DNA of 64,000 nucleotides. It comes from Planctomyces sp. GTDB lineage: Bacteria; Planctomycetota; Planctomycetia; Planctomycetales; Planctomycetaceae. The stretch covers positions 1 to 64,000 of the forward strand of contig JAEUIH010000016.1 of the NCBI GenBank assembly GCA_016795105.1, written 5' to 3'. The stretch's first letter is position 1. Each line of letters starts with the position of its first letter. Shown here piece by piece: positions 7,364-17,053 of the stretch. Made by a program: the position numbers and the translations under genes. The notes under the pieces are model-generated. The model saw only the letters and a program-made list of their open reading frames with translations. It had not been told where the DNA came from and did not search any database.

Positions 7364-9055
7364 TCAGCGATAAAGCGCCCTGCTTACGCAACCCTTCCCG
7401 GCTTGAGCAACAGTTGCGGAGAAATCTGCCAGGTATCCTCGAGCGGGTTCACGAGGGACAAATGGCTTCAAAGCAGCACGACGCTCCTGCATTTGAGTCT
7501 CAGTCAGATTCACGGTGAGCAACCCCTGCAGCAGGTCAAACGCAATTGTGTCGCCATCATTGACGCACGCGATTGGCCCTCCAACGGCAGCCTCAGGAGA
7601 ACAGTGAACACCAATGGCTCCATGCGAAACGCCCGAGACTCGAGTATCTGAAATGAATGCAACCTTGCCATCCAGTTCAGGTACTGCAAGTGCGGCGGTT
7701 GCAATCAGAACTTCCGGCATTCCGCAGGCAACAGGCCCCATATATCGCAGCACAATCACACTGCCTGGCTGAATCTTTCGTTGCTCAACCGCTTTCACAA
7801 TGTCACGTGGATTGTCAAAGCAGACTGCGCGGCCTTCAAAGACCGGGTTCTTCATGCTGGAGACTTTGAATACAATCCCTTCTGGCGCCAGGTTGCCAAA
7901 ACAAATCTGCATATCGGCAAATGGCTTGTAGCAGTTTTCCTTCGAGACGATCAGATCCTGGTCTTTTCCAGGAGCCGGCACATCCTTGAGATTCTCGGCA
8001 AGTGTTTTGCCGGTGACTGTCAGACAACTTCCGATCAGAAGACCGCAATCAAGCAGATGCTTCAGCAGAACAGGAGTCCCTCCGATTTTATGCAAATCGA
8101 CCATTGTCCGTGGTCCGCGAGGAGCAAAGCTGCACAGGACCGGTGTTTTCCGGAAGATCGCCTGAACGTCCTTCAGAGTGAAGTCCACCTGAGCTTCTAC
8201 CGCAAGTGCCAGCAGGTGAAGCACGCCATTCGTTGAACCACCTGCCGCCGCAATGGTCACAGCAGCATTGTGGAAGGCATCCTTTGTCAGAATGTCGCGA
8301 GGACGAATCCCTCGTTCCAGCAGTAGTCGGACGGCCTTCCCAACGTCTCGGCACTCCGCCTTCTTTCCTGGATCAACAGCAGGAATCGAACTGCTGGCAG
8401 GCAGCATCAGCCCGATAGCTTCCATCGCAAGTCCCCAGGTATTGAATGATGCAGCAATGCCACATCCACCTGGTCCCGGACATGCCTTGCGGATGATCTC
8501 ATCACCCTCTTCAGCACTCATCGCACCGACAGAAACAGCGGCCTGGGAGTCATAGACATCGAGGATGGTGATGTCCTTTCCATTGTGGCAACCGGGCAGA
8601 ATACTGCCACCGCTGACAATCAGTCCGGGATAATTTGTCCTCGCCAAAGCCATCGCAAAGCCTGGGCCATTCTTGTCACAATTGTGCATGCCAATGAGTG
8701 CGTCGTAGCAGTGGGCAGTCACAACACATTCGGCACTGTTTGCAATCAGATTTCGTGAAGGCAAACTTGCGTTACCACCTTCGTGTCCCTGAGAAATATT
8801 GTCGCTCACTCCTGGCGTTCCAAACGGAAAGGCCAGCAATCCAGCTTCACGACACCCGGCGGCAATCTCCTGAGCGAGCGAATACGCATGAACGTTGCAC
8901 GTATTTCCTTCCAGCAATGGAACTCCGATCCCAACCTGCGGACGACTAAAATCCTCCTGATCCATTCCCACCGCGTAGTAAAATGCGCGGATACCCTTCT
9001 GCCATCCATGAGTCAGCTGCTGACTATTCCAGTTCATCGCCTGTGCGTCCGACAT
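7364..9055 (-). CDS. ilvD: Dihydroxy-acid dehydratase family protein (IlvD/Edd)
   Basis: A 563-residue IlvD/Edd family dehydratase. IlvD makes 2-oxoisovalerate and its homologue in valine/isoleucine synthesis, using an Fe-S cluster. The three cluster cysteines are visible in EGNTCNVH, GMHNCDKNGPG (which also carries the metal-liganding Lys) and GPGGCGIAASFN. LPASSSIPAVD and the C-terminal TDTRVSG-like SDTRVSGVSHGA and GHVSPEAA-like VHCSPEAAVGGPIA segments are also present. The usual GGCDKT and ACGGMYTANT are altered, so this belongs to a divergent branch and a sugar-acid dehydratase role is possible. The ATG at 9055 was preferred to the longer frame because GGAA lies about 12 bases upstream and the extra residues look non-conserved. 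Confidence 0.85.
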   Translation of the reverse strand: MSDAQAMNWNSQQLTHGWQKGIRAFYYAVGMDQEDFSRPQVGIGVPLLEGNTCNVHAYSLAQEIAAGCREAGLLAFPFGTPGVSDNISQGHEGGNASLPSRNLIANSAECVVTAHCYDALIGMHNCDKNGPGFAMALARTNYPGLIVSGGSILPGCHNGKDITILDVYDSQAAVSVGAMSAEEGDEIIRKACPGPGGCGIAASFNTWGLAMEAIGLMLPASSSIPAVDPGKKAECRDVGKAVRLLLERGIRPRDILTKDAFHNAAVTIAAAGGSTNGVLHLLALAVEAQVDFTLKDVQAIFRKTPVLCSFAPRGPRTMVDLHKIGGTPVLLKHLLDCGLLIGSCLTVTGKTLAENLKDVPAPGKDQDLIVSKENCYKPFADMQICFGNLAPEGIVFKVSSMKNPVFEGRAVCFDNPRDIVKAVEQRKIQPGSVIVLRYMGPVACGMPEVLIATAALAVPELDGKVAFISDTRVSGVSHGAIGVHCSPEAAVGGPIACVNDGDTIAFDLLQGLLTVNLTETQMQERRAALKPFVPREPARGYLADFSATVAQAGKGCVSRALYR

Positions 9056-9160
9056 CGGTTGTTCAGTTCCTTTTCTATGCTCTAAAAAACGGTTGAGTTT
9101 TCTGTATGATGCAGTCACAAATGCGGCGGACGGCACACGGAGTGTGCCTGCTACTTTAGG

Positions 9161-10024
9161 TTACAGTTTTCGGATTCGAATGTTGCGGTACCAGGCTTCG
9201 CCTGCCGGACCACCGTGAATCTGAACTGCAATTTTGCCCTTCTGAACAATCGCCAAATCCTGTTCAGTAAAGTCGACAGTCTGCAAATCGTTAATCCAGA
9301 GCTGAATCTGCCGCCCCTTGCAGAGGATTCGATAAGAATTCCAGTCATCTTTCTTCAGGACCGCGGCAAGCTCTTCGGCCTTTGGACTGGCGAGAACTCG
9401 GTTTCTTCGCGACTCATCATAGAGGCATCCCCAGTAATTTTGACCAAGGTCAGCCTGATAGCCAATCATCTCGTGATGTTCAGGGATACGTTCACTGCGG
9501 ATTTGAATCCCGGCATTTGTATCTTCCCCGATGAGGCGAAACTCCAGACGCAACTCAAAATCCTCATAGTCCGCGTCGGTGGAAAGAAAAAAGTTGTGTG
9601 GAATCCGTTCCTTTAGTTGCCCTCCGACGATCGCACCGTCTTCAATTCGAAAAACATTTTCGTCTCCATTCCATCCTTTGAAGGTTTTTCCGTCAAACAA
9701 CGGCTGGAAATCACCGTCCGTGTTCGTCTCATCCGGTAACAGGGATTTGCTCTGTTCCGCGTTGGCCTGTTCCTGTGATGCCAGCAGTTCCTCCGCCGAC
9801 ACAACAGTGAAGACATTGCACGCATGCATGCAGAGAAGTGCGATGAAGAACGATATCAGGCAACGCGCACGGACGATCCGTCCGACGCCGATGTGTAGGA
9901 CATCCGAATCGGAGACATCGGCCAAAGATGAAGTCGGCAGGACTGAGAACCCGGAAAATCTGCGCAACGACTTGTAGTCAACTGCCGTGTTTCGAGACCG
10001 ACGAAGTTCCTGACGGTGTGCCAT
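9161..10024 (-). CDS. DUF1080 (3-keto-disaccharide hydrolase-like) domain protein
   Basis: A 287-residue protein whose C-terminal ~180 residues form a DUF1080/concanavalin-like lectin fold: FQPLFDGKTFKGWNGDENVFRIEDGAIVGG, then the typical ADYEDFELRLEFRL, NAGIQIRSE, MIGYQADLGQNYWGCLYDESRRNRVL and IAVQIHGGPAGEAWYRNIRIRKL. This family is greatly expanded in planctomycetes and acts on glycans or binds them outside the cytoplasm. A hydrophobic segment (about 54-76) precedes the domain, but it starts some 50 residues after the ATG at 10024, which has a good AAGGGG ribosome site. Either the protein is anchored with a cytoplasmic N-terminus or translation starts later at a GTG. It is followed by no gene on its strand within 100 bases. 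Confidence 0.85.
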   Translation of the reverse strand: MAHRQELRRSRNTAVDYKSLRRFSGFSVLPTSSLADVSDSDVLHIGVGRIVRARCLISFFIALLCMHACNVFTVVSAEELLASQEQANAEQSKSLLPDETNTDGDFQPLFDGKTFKGWNGDENVFRIEDGAIVGGQLKERIPHNFFLSTDADYEDFELRLEFRLIGEDTNAGIQIRSERIPEHHEMIGYQADLGQNYWGCLYDESRRNRVLASPKAEELAAVLKKDDWNSYRILCKGRQIQLWINDLQTVDFTEQDLAIVQKGKIAVQIHGGPAGEAWYRNIRIRKL

Positions 10025-10160
10025 CTCAACCCCTTTGTGTGCCCATCGTGGATAGAAGCTTCCGGAGCACGGTGATTTAGATCACCTGCGCGCCAAAAGC
10101 CACCGTATCCTGGCGAATTTACACCGGGGGTAGAAGTAAGCCGAGTCAGGAATTAAGAAC

Positions 10161-10349
10161 TCAGACGGCGACCAGCTCATTCTGGGGAGAATTGCAGTCC
10201 AGCACGTCAACGGGGTCGATCCAGGTGGAATTATCGGGATCTTCGATTTTCAATACGACTTCATCACCATCGACGCATACCAGAGTGACAAGGAGGTTTC
10301 CGATGCGGACCGATTCACCCTGAACAACATCAAACTGTTGGCGCTGCAT
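10161..10349 (-). CDS. CsrA-like small protein
   Basis: A 62-residue protein. Residues 10-40 (VQGESVRIGNLLVTLVCVDGDEVVLKIEDP) match the beta-sheet core of the RNA-binding regulator CsrA, where the family has VGExIxIGDxIxVxVxxIxGxxVxLGIxAP. The N-terminal MLVLxR strand and the VHRxE motif, which hold the RNA-contacting residues of CsrA, are not conserved (MQRQQFD and TWIDPVDV instead). The protein may therefore have the CsrA fold without its usual RNA specificity. A GAGGTG lies about 12 bases before the ATG. It sits alone, about 140 bases upstream of the DUF1080 gene on the same strand. Confidence 0.5.
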   Translation of the reverse strand: MQRQQFDVVQGESVRIGNLLVTLVCVDGDEVVLKIEDPDNSTWIDPVDVLDCNSPQNELVAV

Positions 10350-11024
10350 GACGACGTAGACACCTCAAAAAAACAGATCCACCCACTTCAGGACACCAAT
10401 CTAAATCATCAACGATGACGCGATGACTACGATTGGCAAGTCAGCATTATATCCATGAAGTGACTGGTGACGGACAGGAAACCGGGATTGGAATGGAACT
10501 GATGACGAGTCAGTTCGGAACTCACAGAACGCGAGAACTCCTCTCCGGGCCAGAATTGAACGAGCGGCTTTATAACCATCATTTCGAATCTCGACAATCG
10601 CGATTCGCATCTGAGTTCAAACTTCAGAACAGCTTTTTTTGAACACCGAATTTTTCAAAAATCTCTCTTTAAAGCTCTTGCCAATTTTTATTGAGCAGTC
10701 ATTGCGCAAACTACCGTCAATTCTGCCCGACAATACTGCACGCGATGAGGTGTCACAGAGAATCAGGGCTGCGATTTCAACTTTTTGATGGTCCGTGAAT
10801 TGCAGGTGAGTCACTCAAACCTGAATTTCCGCGGCAAACTCTATCAGACGACTCTTCGCGGGAATCGAATACCAAACTACAACACAGCCTGATAATCCAA
10901 ATCTCTCTGAAATTCGTAGTCTCACAATTCGAGTTGGCCTCACAGCCAATCCGCAGTATCGCAGAAATCGAGTACGAACTATGAACCACGAGTACGAGTT
11001 GTGAACCACAAGGACAGGCTTCGG
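10350..11024. other. Intergenic region, no gene seen
   Basis: About 675 bases between the CsrA-like gene and the oligopeptidase gene. Several short open frames exist on both strands, but none shows protein-like composition, a signal peptide or a ribosome site that stands out. A short direct repeat of TGAACCACGAGTACGA/TGTGAACCACAAGG type lies at about 10981-11010 just before the oligopeptidase start. No RNA gene or hairpin terminator was recognised. Confidence 0.5.
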
Positions 11025-13109
11025 ATGAACCCGCTTCTCAATCGTTCTGGCTTTCCCGCATACAATGAAATCACAGCTGAGCAGATCGGCCCGGCGGTGG
11101 AAGTGTTCCTGAAGGAATGCGAGAACATTCTGGCTCAGGTCGAGCGGATGGAGACGTTCTCGTGGGAAAGCCTGATGGAGCCACTTGAACAGATCGACCT
11201 TTGCTTTGAGTATGCATGGGCACCAGTCGGCCATCTGCTCAGTGTTGCCAATTCAGATGAACTTCGAGAAGCCCACGATGCTGTGTTGCCTCAGGTCGTG
11301 GAGTTTGGCCTGAAGCTTCGGCAAAGTGAAGTGCTGTACAGCAAACTGCTTGCATTACGTGATTCAGCAGAATGGCCATCACTGGCAGAAGCCCAGCGAC
11401 GAATCATTCAGCGTTCAATTCAGAGTGCTGAGCTATCCGGGATTGGACTGCAAGGCGAGCAGCGAGAGCGTTTCAATGCAAATGAGCAAAGGCAATCACA
11501 GCTTGCAAACGATTTTTCCAATCATGTGCTTGATGCAACCAAAGCCTGGTTCCTGGATTTGACGAATGCAGCAGACGTTGACGGATTTCCTGCAAGCCTG
11601 CGCCGTCTGACATCAGCAGCGTGGTCTCGGGCAGCTGAAAACTCAGAGAAGACTCCTGCGACTCCTGAATCCGGTCCATGGCGTATTACTCTGGATCAGC
11701 CATGCTTCGGTCCGTTCATGGAACATTGTCGCAATCGTGCTCTTCGCGAGCAGGTCTATCGTGCTCATATCAGCCGAGCCTCCACAGGAACGACCGACAA
11801 CGCGCCTTTGATTACAGAAATCCTGGCACTCAGACGCGAACAGGCATCGCTGCTTGGGTTTGATTCTTATGCCGACCTCAGCCTTTCTCGAAAAATGGCA
11901 ACCAATGTTGATGCCGTCCAGAAAATGTTCGATCAACTGCGGACCGCCTCGTGGACGGCTGCCGAACAAGAGCTTGAAGAAGTCCGACAACAGGCGATAC
12001 AGGGTGGTCAGTCAGAGCCATTGAGCCACTGGGACATCGCGTTCTGGGCGGAGCGACTTCGAGAACAAAAGTATGCGTTTACCGACGAACAGCTGCGTCC
12101 ATACTTCTCGCTTCCCCGAGTACTCGATGGACTCTTCGGTCTGTGCCACCGCCTGTTCGGCATTACAATTCGTCCAGCAGACGGCAAAGCACCTGTCTGG
12201 AATGATGACGTCCGATATTTTGAGATCTTTGGTGAATCCGGAGATCAGATCGCCAGCTTTTACCTCGACCCATATTCGCGTCCTCAGAATAAACGCGGTG
12301 GCGCATGGATGAGCGACTGCGTCTGCCGGTCGAAGTCGCGTTCGGGGCTTCGCCTTCCGATTGCACATCTGGTGTGCAACAGCACTCCGCCGGTTGGTGA
12401 TGTCCCTTCGCTCATGACATTTCGCGAAGTTGAAACTCTGTTTCACGAATTTGGACACGGGCTGCAGCATATGCTGACCACCATTGATTTCCGTGACGCT
12501 GCTGGTATCAACGGCGTTGAGTGGGATGCGGTGGAACTCCCCAGTCAGTTTATGGAGAACTGGTGCTACCACCGACCGACACTGATGGGAATGGCCATTC
12601 ACTTCGAATCCGGTGAACAGCTTCCGGAAGACCTCTTTCAAAAAATCTGTCGAGCTCGAACGTTCCGAGCCGCTTCTCAAATGCTCAGACAACTTCAATT
12701 CGGCATGACCGATATGGCTCTGCATTCAGGCTACGACCCCCATGGGCAGGAAACCCCATTTGAGGTCGAACGCCGGATCGCAAAACTGACAACTCTGATC
12801 CCGCCCCTTCCGGAAAACCGTTTCCTCTGTTCATTTCAGCACATCTTCGCGGGCGGCTACGCAGCCGGGTACTACAGTTACAAGTGGGCCGAAGTCCTCA
12901 GTGCGGATGCATTCTCCGCTTTTGAAGATGCCGGCCTCGATAAAGAAGACGCAGTTGCAATCACAGGACGACGATTTCGAGATACCATACTGGCACTCGG
13001 CGGAAGTCGTCACCCGATGGATATCTTTCGTGAATTCCGCGGACGTGAACCCAGCGTGGACGCTCTTCTCAGGCATTACGGATTACTGGTGTCGAAAACA
13101 TCTGGCTGA
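11025..13109 (+). CDS. prlC: Oligopeptidase A-type M3 metallopeptidase
   Basis: A cytoplasmic zinc oligopeptidase of family M3 that degrades short peptides, including cleaved signal peptides. The active site is VETLFHEFGHGLQHML (about residue 468), giving two zinc His residues and the catalytic Glu, with a third ligand Glu expected in the downstream INGVEWDAVELPSQFMENW. Other family segments seen are SFYLDPYSRPQNKRGGAWM and FAGGYAAGYYSYKWAEVLSADAF near the end. Length (694 residues) is normal. The ATG at 11025 gives MNPLLNRSGFPAYNEI, matching the known OpdA N-terminus, with AAGGACAGG upstream; a GTG at 11001 would add eight residues. The gene is followed after about 120 bases by sthA on the same strand. 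Confidence 0.95.
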   Translation: MNPLLNRSGFPAYNEITAEQIGPAVEVFLKECENILAQVERMETFSWESLMEPLEQIDLCFEYAWAPVGHLLSVANSDELREAHDAVLPQVVEFGLKLRQSEVLYSKLLALRDSAEWPSLAEAQRRIIQRSIQSAELSGIGLQGEQRERFNANEQRQSQLANDFSNHVLDATKAWFLDLTNAADVDGFPASLRRLTSAAWSRAAENSEKTPATPESGPWRITLDQPCFGPFMEHCRNRALREQVYRAHISRASTGTTDNAPLITEILALRREQASLLGFDSYADLSLSRKMATNVDAVQKMFDQLRTASWTAAEQELEEVRQQAIQGGQSEPLSHWDIAFWAERLREQKYAFTDEQLRPYFSLPRVLDGLFGLCHRLFGITIRPADGKAPVWNDDVRYFEIFGESGDQIASFYLDPYSRPQNKRGGAWMSDCVCRSKSRSGLRLPIAHLVCNSTPPVGDVPSLMTFREVETLFHEFGHGLQHMLTTIDFRDAAGINGVEWDAVELPSQFMENWCYHRPTLMGMAIHFESGEQLPEDLFQKICRARTFRAASQMLRQLQFGMTDMALHSGYDPHGQETPFEVERRIAKLTTLIPPLPENRFLCSFQHIFAGGYAAGYYSYKWAEVLSADAFSAFEDAGLDKEDAVAITGRRFRDTILALGGSRHPMDIFREFRGREPSVDALLRHYGLLVSKTSG

Positions 13110-13231
13110 CACTGCTTCGAAGAGTTGCTTCATTGCAACGGGCAGTCGTTGAGTGTCGAGTGAATTTTCTTTTCAGGTGAATCTTTACGAGTCTGACGTC
13201 TTTGATTGTCAGACCAGAACAAGAAACTGCG

Positions 13232-14638
13232 ATGCAAGCTCCTCCGGAAAAACACTTTGACGTCGTTGTGATAGGAACCGGCCCCGGTGGAGAAGGGGCC
13301 GCGATGGAAGCGACCAAACAGGGCAAGAGCGTTGCAGCCGTAGAACGCATGCCCAGAATCGGGGGAAACTGCACACACCTTGGGACGATTCCCAGCAAGT
13401 CACTCCGCGCTGCCATATATCGACTCATGGAAGTCAATTCCAGCACACACTTTCGTCAGCTGGGGCTGAACATCGAAGTGGGCTTCAGAGATCTCCGTAA
13501 AAGCGCTCAGTCTGTAATTGACCAGCAAGTGGCGATGCGGCGAAGCTTTTACGACAGAAACGACGTTGATGTGCTTCATGGTCAGGCCATGTTTCTTGAT
13601 CCACACCGACTTCGCGTTGAACACCCTGACGGCAGCGTCACCATTCTGCTGGCGAAGTCGTTTGTGATCGCCACTGGCTCAAGACCATATCATCCGGAAG
13701 GTGTCGATTTTAGTCATCCGCGAATCTTTGACAGCGACACAATCCTCGATCTTCCGGAAACTCCACGTTCGATGACGATCTATGGTGCGGGAGTGATTGG
13801 ATGTGAGTACGCGTCGATGTTTCGAAATCTCCAGGTAAAGCTCAATCTGGTAAACACTCGATCCAAGATGCTCGAATTCCTCGACGACGAAATCTGCGAC
13901 GCTTTGGCGTATCACATGCGAGACACCGGTGTGCGGATCAGAAACAACGAAACATTCGAGCGTGTCGAAACGTTTGACGATCACGTTATGGTTCACCTGA
14001 AGTCGGGCAAGACACTGAAGAGTGATGTACTGCTGTGGGCAAACGGTCGTTCTGGCAATACAGAGGACCTTGGTCTCGAAAATGTCGGACTTATTCCAAA
14101 TCACCGTGGACAGATCGACGTCAACGAACACTTCCAGACGACTCAGCCGCATATTTATGCAGTCGGCGACGTGGTCGGTGTCCCGGCACTGGCAAGCGCC
14201 GCTTATATCCAGGGGCGTTTTGCCGCAAGACATCTTGGAAATGGAGACTCCGATCAGTTTCGACTTCAGGACATCCCGGCTGGAATCTATACCAGTCCTG
14301 AAATCAGTTCTCTCGGCCGAACCGAACGGCAACTCACAGATGAATGCGTCCCATACGAAGTGGGGCATTCCATGTTCAAGAACCTCGCCCGCGCTCAGAT
14401 CATGGGCCGCCCGATCGGGATGCTGAAACTGCTGTTTCACAAAGACACTCTTGAAATCCTTGGCATCCACTGCTTCGGTGTCAATGCGACAGAGATCATA
14501 CACATTGGCCAGGCCATTATGTCTCAGCCAGGTTCAGCAAACACTCTTCTTTACTTCATCAACACCACATTCAACTACCCGACGATGGCAGAAGCCTATC
14601 GTGTCGCTGCGCTGAATGGATATAATCGTGTGAAGTGA
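13232..14638 (+). CDS. sthA: Soluble (Si-specific) NAD(P)+ transhydrogenase
   Basis: A 468-residue flavoprotein of the disulfide reductase superfamily that moves hydride between NADPH and NAD+ in the cytoplasm. The FAD-binding [15 protein letters not shown], the second nucleotide site [15 protein letters not shown], and [21 protein letters not shown] are present. The decisive sign is [12 protein letters not shown]: the second Cys of the redox disulfide seen in lipoamide or glutathione reductases is Thr, as in SthA. The C-terminal domain has [16 protein letters not shown] instead of a mercuric- or lipoamide-type end. The ATG at 13232 gives the usual N-terminus; an upstream TTG (13202) would only add ten residues. 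Confidence 0.92.
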   Translation: MQAPPEKHFDVVVIGTGPGGEGAAMEATKQGKSVAAVERMPRIGGNCTHLGTIPSKSLRAAIYRLMEVNSSTHFRQLGLNIEVGFRDLRKSAQSVIDQQVAMRRSFYDRNDVDVLHGQAMFLDPHRLRVEHPDGSVTILLAKSFVIATGSRPYHPEGVDFSHPRIFDSDTILDLPETPRSMTIYGAGVIGCEYASMFRNLQVKLNLVNTRSKMLEFLDDEICDALAYHMRDTGVRIRNNETFERVETFDDHVMVHLKSGKTLKSDVLLWANGRSGNTEDLGLENVGLIPNHRGQIDVNEHFQTTQPHIYAVGDVVGVPALASAAYIQGRFAARHLGNGDSDQFRLQDIPAGIYTSPEISSLGRTERQLTDECVPYEVGHSMFKNLARAQIMGRPIGMLKLLFHKDTLEILGIHCFGVNATEIIHIGQAIMSQPGSANTLLYFINTTFNYPTMAEAYRVAALNGYNRVK

Positions 14639-14653
14639 TCCACTCAGCCCCGT

Positions 14654-16492
14654 ATGCAGCGAGAATGTCATATGGTCAATTGGACTGCTCATCACAATCG
14701 CGTCTTTCTGAGTAATCGCGTTTCTTTGATGACTGCAGTACTGCTGACAGCGGCTCACCTGTTTTCCTCTGCCGCATGCGCTGCCGATTCAGCTGTTCGC
14801 CTAAACCCACTGCAGCCAGCATTGCGGATGCCTGCCGACCTGACAATGCATCAGCAAAAGCTGTTCGCTGCAAATGCTCGCAGCGGAACAGTGAGCATTG
14901 TTGACCCTGAAAGTCTTTGTGTACTCAGCGAATGGAAAGTCGCGAACAGCCTGAATGGTATCGCGTCTGCTGGCTCATTCCTGATTGCACTCGACAATCA
15001 TCAGCACGTGTTGCAAGTTCTCCGGTATTCTGTCTCTTCAGACGAACTTGCAATTCAACAGACCATTCCGACAGCCATGGACCCGGTTCAAATTGCTGTT
15101 TCAGAAACAGGACAAATTGCAGTCACGTCACGCTGGTCTCGTCGGGTCACAATCTACGCGACAAATCAGGATTCCAATGACAACAGCGCCATTAGCCATC
15201 TCTGCACAATAGATCTCCGTTTCGCTCCGCATTGCCTGCTGTTTCTGCCGGAAAACAAACTTCTTGTGGCAGATGCCTTTGCAGGTCAACTGGCTGTTCT
15301 TGAATCACTCTCCGGAAACATTGTCTCAACGATGGACACACATGGTCATAACATCCGTGGCCTGAGCCTCAGTGCTGACGGACAGCAGATTCACATTGCT
15401 CATCAAAGCCTGAACTATGAGTCGTTTATATCACACGAACATGTGTTCTGGGGAGATGTGATGCAGAACAATCTCGAAACACGCGACCTTCGGGATGTTC
15501 TCAGCGCCTCCAGGGTAACAGAAGATTCATCGAGACACATTTATCCTCTGGGAACCCCTTCCGTAGGATCAGGTGATCCGGACGAGATCGTGGTCACTCG
15601 AACAGGCACAACGCTGCTGCTCTTGTCCGGATTCCAGCAGGTCGCCTGCAGAACAGACAATCATCTTCCGTTCTTTCGACTCAAAGTTGGACGCAGGCCC
15701 GATGCAATCTGCATGAACGATGACCAAACCCGAGCGTACGTTGCCAACCGCTTCGATGACTCAGTGTCGGTGATCGAACTTTCAGGAGAACAGCCGAAGA
15801 TTACAGCGACGATTTCACTGGGTGCTGGCCGACCTCTGACGGAGACAGAAGTCGGCGAACAAAAGTTCTTTGACGCCCGGCTCTCGCTCGACGGCTGGTA
15901 CAGCTGCCACTCGTGTCATACCGATGGTCACACGAACGGCATGCTTTCCGACACACTCGGCGATGAAGGGCAGGGGGCGCCGAAAAAAATTGCTTCACTC
16001 CTTGGAACTCATGACACCGGTCCATGGGCGTGGACGGGAAGCAAGCCGAAACTTGAAGACCAGATCCGAACTTCGTTGCTGGTCTCCATGCAGTCGCCGC
16101 TCGGCGAACACGAGCTTCCTGTGCCCCAGCTTGCTGCTTATCTCAACAGCCTCGAGCCACCGCCGTCGATCTCCGCGGCACGTGGTGAAACGCAAAACTC
16201 GGACCTGATCAATCAGGGTCGAAAACTGTTTGAAGCTCACGGTTGTGCTGATTGCCATGCCGGATCACTGCTGACATCTGCATCTGTCTATGATGTGGGA
16301 CTCCGCGATGAATCAGGGACAACCGAATTCAATCCGCCATCGCTGCGAGGTGTCAGCCAGAGAGACCGTTTCTTCCACAACGGAACTGCTCAATCGCTGA
16401 CCGATGTTCTGAAGAGCGGTCATCACAATTCAGACGATCTACTAAGTAATGACGAAGTCATAATCCTCATAGCCTACCTGAACTCTCTGTAA
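14654..16492 (+). CDS. Secreted beta-propeller / dihaem cytochrome c protein
   Basis: A 612-residue exported protein. An N-terminal hydrophobic segment (about 22-42) ends at AACAADS, a likely signal peptidase site. Residues 60-395 carry blade-like repeats of the YVTN type (LFAANARSGTVSIVDPES, VADAFAGQLAVLES, AYVANRFDDSVSVIEL). The C-terminal part has two haem-binding motifs, CHSCH (about residue 416) and CADCH (about 531), in a layout like MauG/dihaem peroxidase proteins (LTETEVGEQKFFDARLS, NPPSLRGVSQRDRFFHNG). It probably acts in the periplasm in electron transfer or peroxide reduction. Substrate is unknown. Upstream ribosome site is weak; the second Met (14672) is another possible start. 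A palindromic repeat array follows its stop. Confidence 0.8.
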   Translation: MQRECHMVNWTAHHNRVFLSNRVSLMTAVLLTAAHLFSSAACAADSAVRLNPLQPALRMPADLTMHQQKLFAANARSGTVSIVDPESLCVLSEWKVANSLNGIASAGSFLIALDNHQHVLQVLRYSVSSDELAIQQTIPTAMDPVQIAVSETGQIAVTSRWSRRVTIYATNQDSNDNSAISHLCTIDLRFAPHCLLFLPENKLLVADAFAGQLAVLESLSGNIVSTMDTHGHNIRGLSLSADGQQIHIAHQSLNYESFISHEHVFWGDVMQNNLETRDLRDVLSASRVTEDSSRHIYPLGTPSVGSGDPDEIVVTRTGTTLLLLSGFQQVACRTDNHLPFFRLKVGRRPDAICMNDDQTRAYVANRFDDSVSVIELSGEQPKITATISLGAGRPLTETEVGEQKFFDARLSLDGWYSCHSCHTDGHTNGMLSDTLGDEGQGAPKKIASLLGTHDTGPWAWTGSKPKLEDQIRTSLLVSMQSPLGEHELPVPQLAAYLNSLEPPPSISAARGETQNSDLINQGRKLFEAHGCADCHAGSLLTSASVYDVGLRDESGTTEFNPPSLRGVSQRDRFFHNGTAQSLTDVLKSGHHNSDDLLSNDEVIILIAYLNSL

Positions 16493-16519
16493 CCCCGCAA
16501 CGATCGGCCGTCCAGTTCG

Positions 16520-17050
16520 GATTTCCGCAGCGGTGCACAAATGCAGGATGGGCATTCCTGCCCGTCCACGCACTGGTTCGAGTGCTGCAGCGGCGCAGGG
16601 GTGTGCTCAAATGTAGGATGGGCATTCCTGCCCGTCCCGCTCTGGTTCGAGTACTGCCGCGGCGCAGGGGCGTGCTCAAATGTAGGATGGGCATTCCTGC
16701 CCGTCCCGCACTGGTTCGAGTACTGCCGCGGCGCAGGGGTGTGCTCGGGCAGGAATGCCCAAGCTACGACTTGTCCCGCTCTGGTTCGAGTACTGCTGCG
16801 GCGCAGGGGTGTGCTCGGGCAGGAATGCCCAAGCTACGACTTGTCCCGCTCTGGTTCGAGTACTGCAGCGGCGCAGGGGCGTGCTCGGGCAGGAATGCCC
16901 AAGCTACGACTTGTCCCGCGCTGGTTCGAGTACTGCAGCGGCGCAGGGATGTGCTCGGGCAGGAATGCCCAAGCTACGACTTGTCCCGCGCTGGCTCGAG
17001 TACTGCCGCTGCGCAGGGACGGCTCGGGCAGGAATGCTCAAGCTACATTT
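16520..17050. repeat. Tandem array of ~70-bp units containing REP-like palindromes (array 1)
   Basis: About seven and a half units of 69-70 bp fill the space between two convergent genes. Each unit has a spacer (CTGGTTCGAGTACTGCCGCG...) and a palindromic core GGGCATTCCTGCCC. In the first three units the core is in one orientation, preceded by GTAGGAT (first copy GCAGGAT) and ending CCCGTCC. In the later five units the core is inverted and flanked as GCTCGGGCAGG...AAGCTAC. Repeat starts, judged by the core, fall at about 16550, 16620, 16689, 16746, 16816, 16886, 16956 and 17025. Open frames through it (VGWAFLPVP-like and GRNAQATTCPAL-like) are repeat artefacts, not genes. Confidence 0.9.
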
Positions 17051-17053
17051 ATT

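Noticed and set aside
12012-12725. Minus-strand frame of 237 residues opposite the oligopeptidase
   Set aside because: It is entirely antisense to the zinc-site region of a well-supported M3 peptidase and has no domain.
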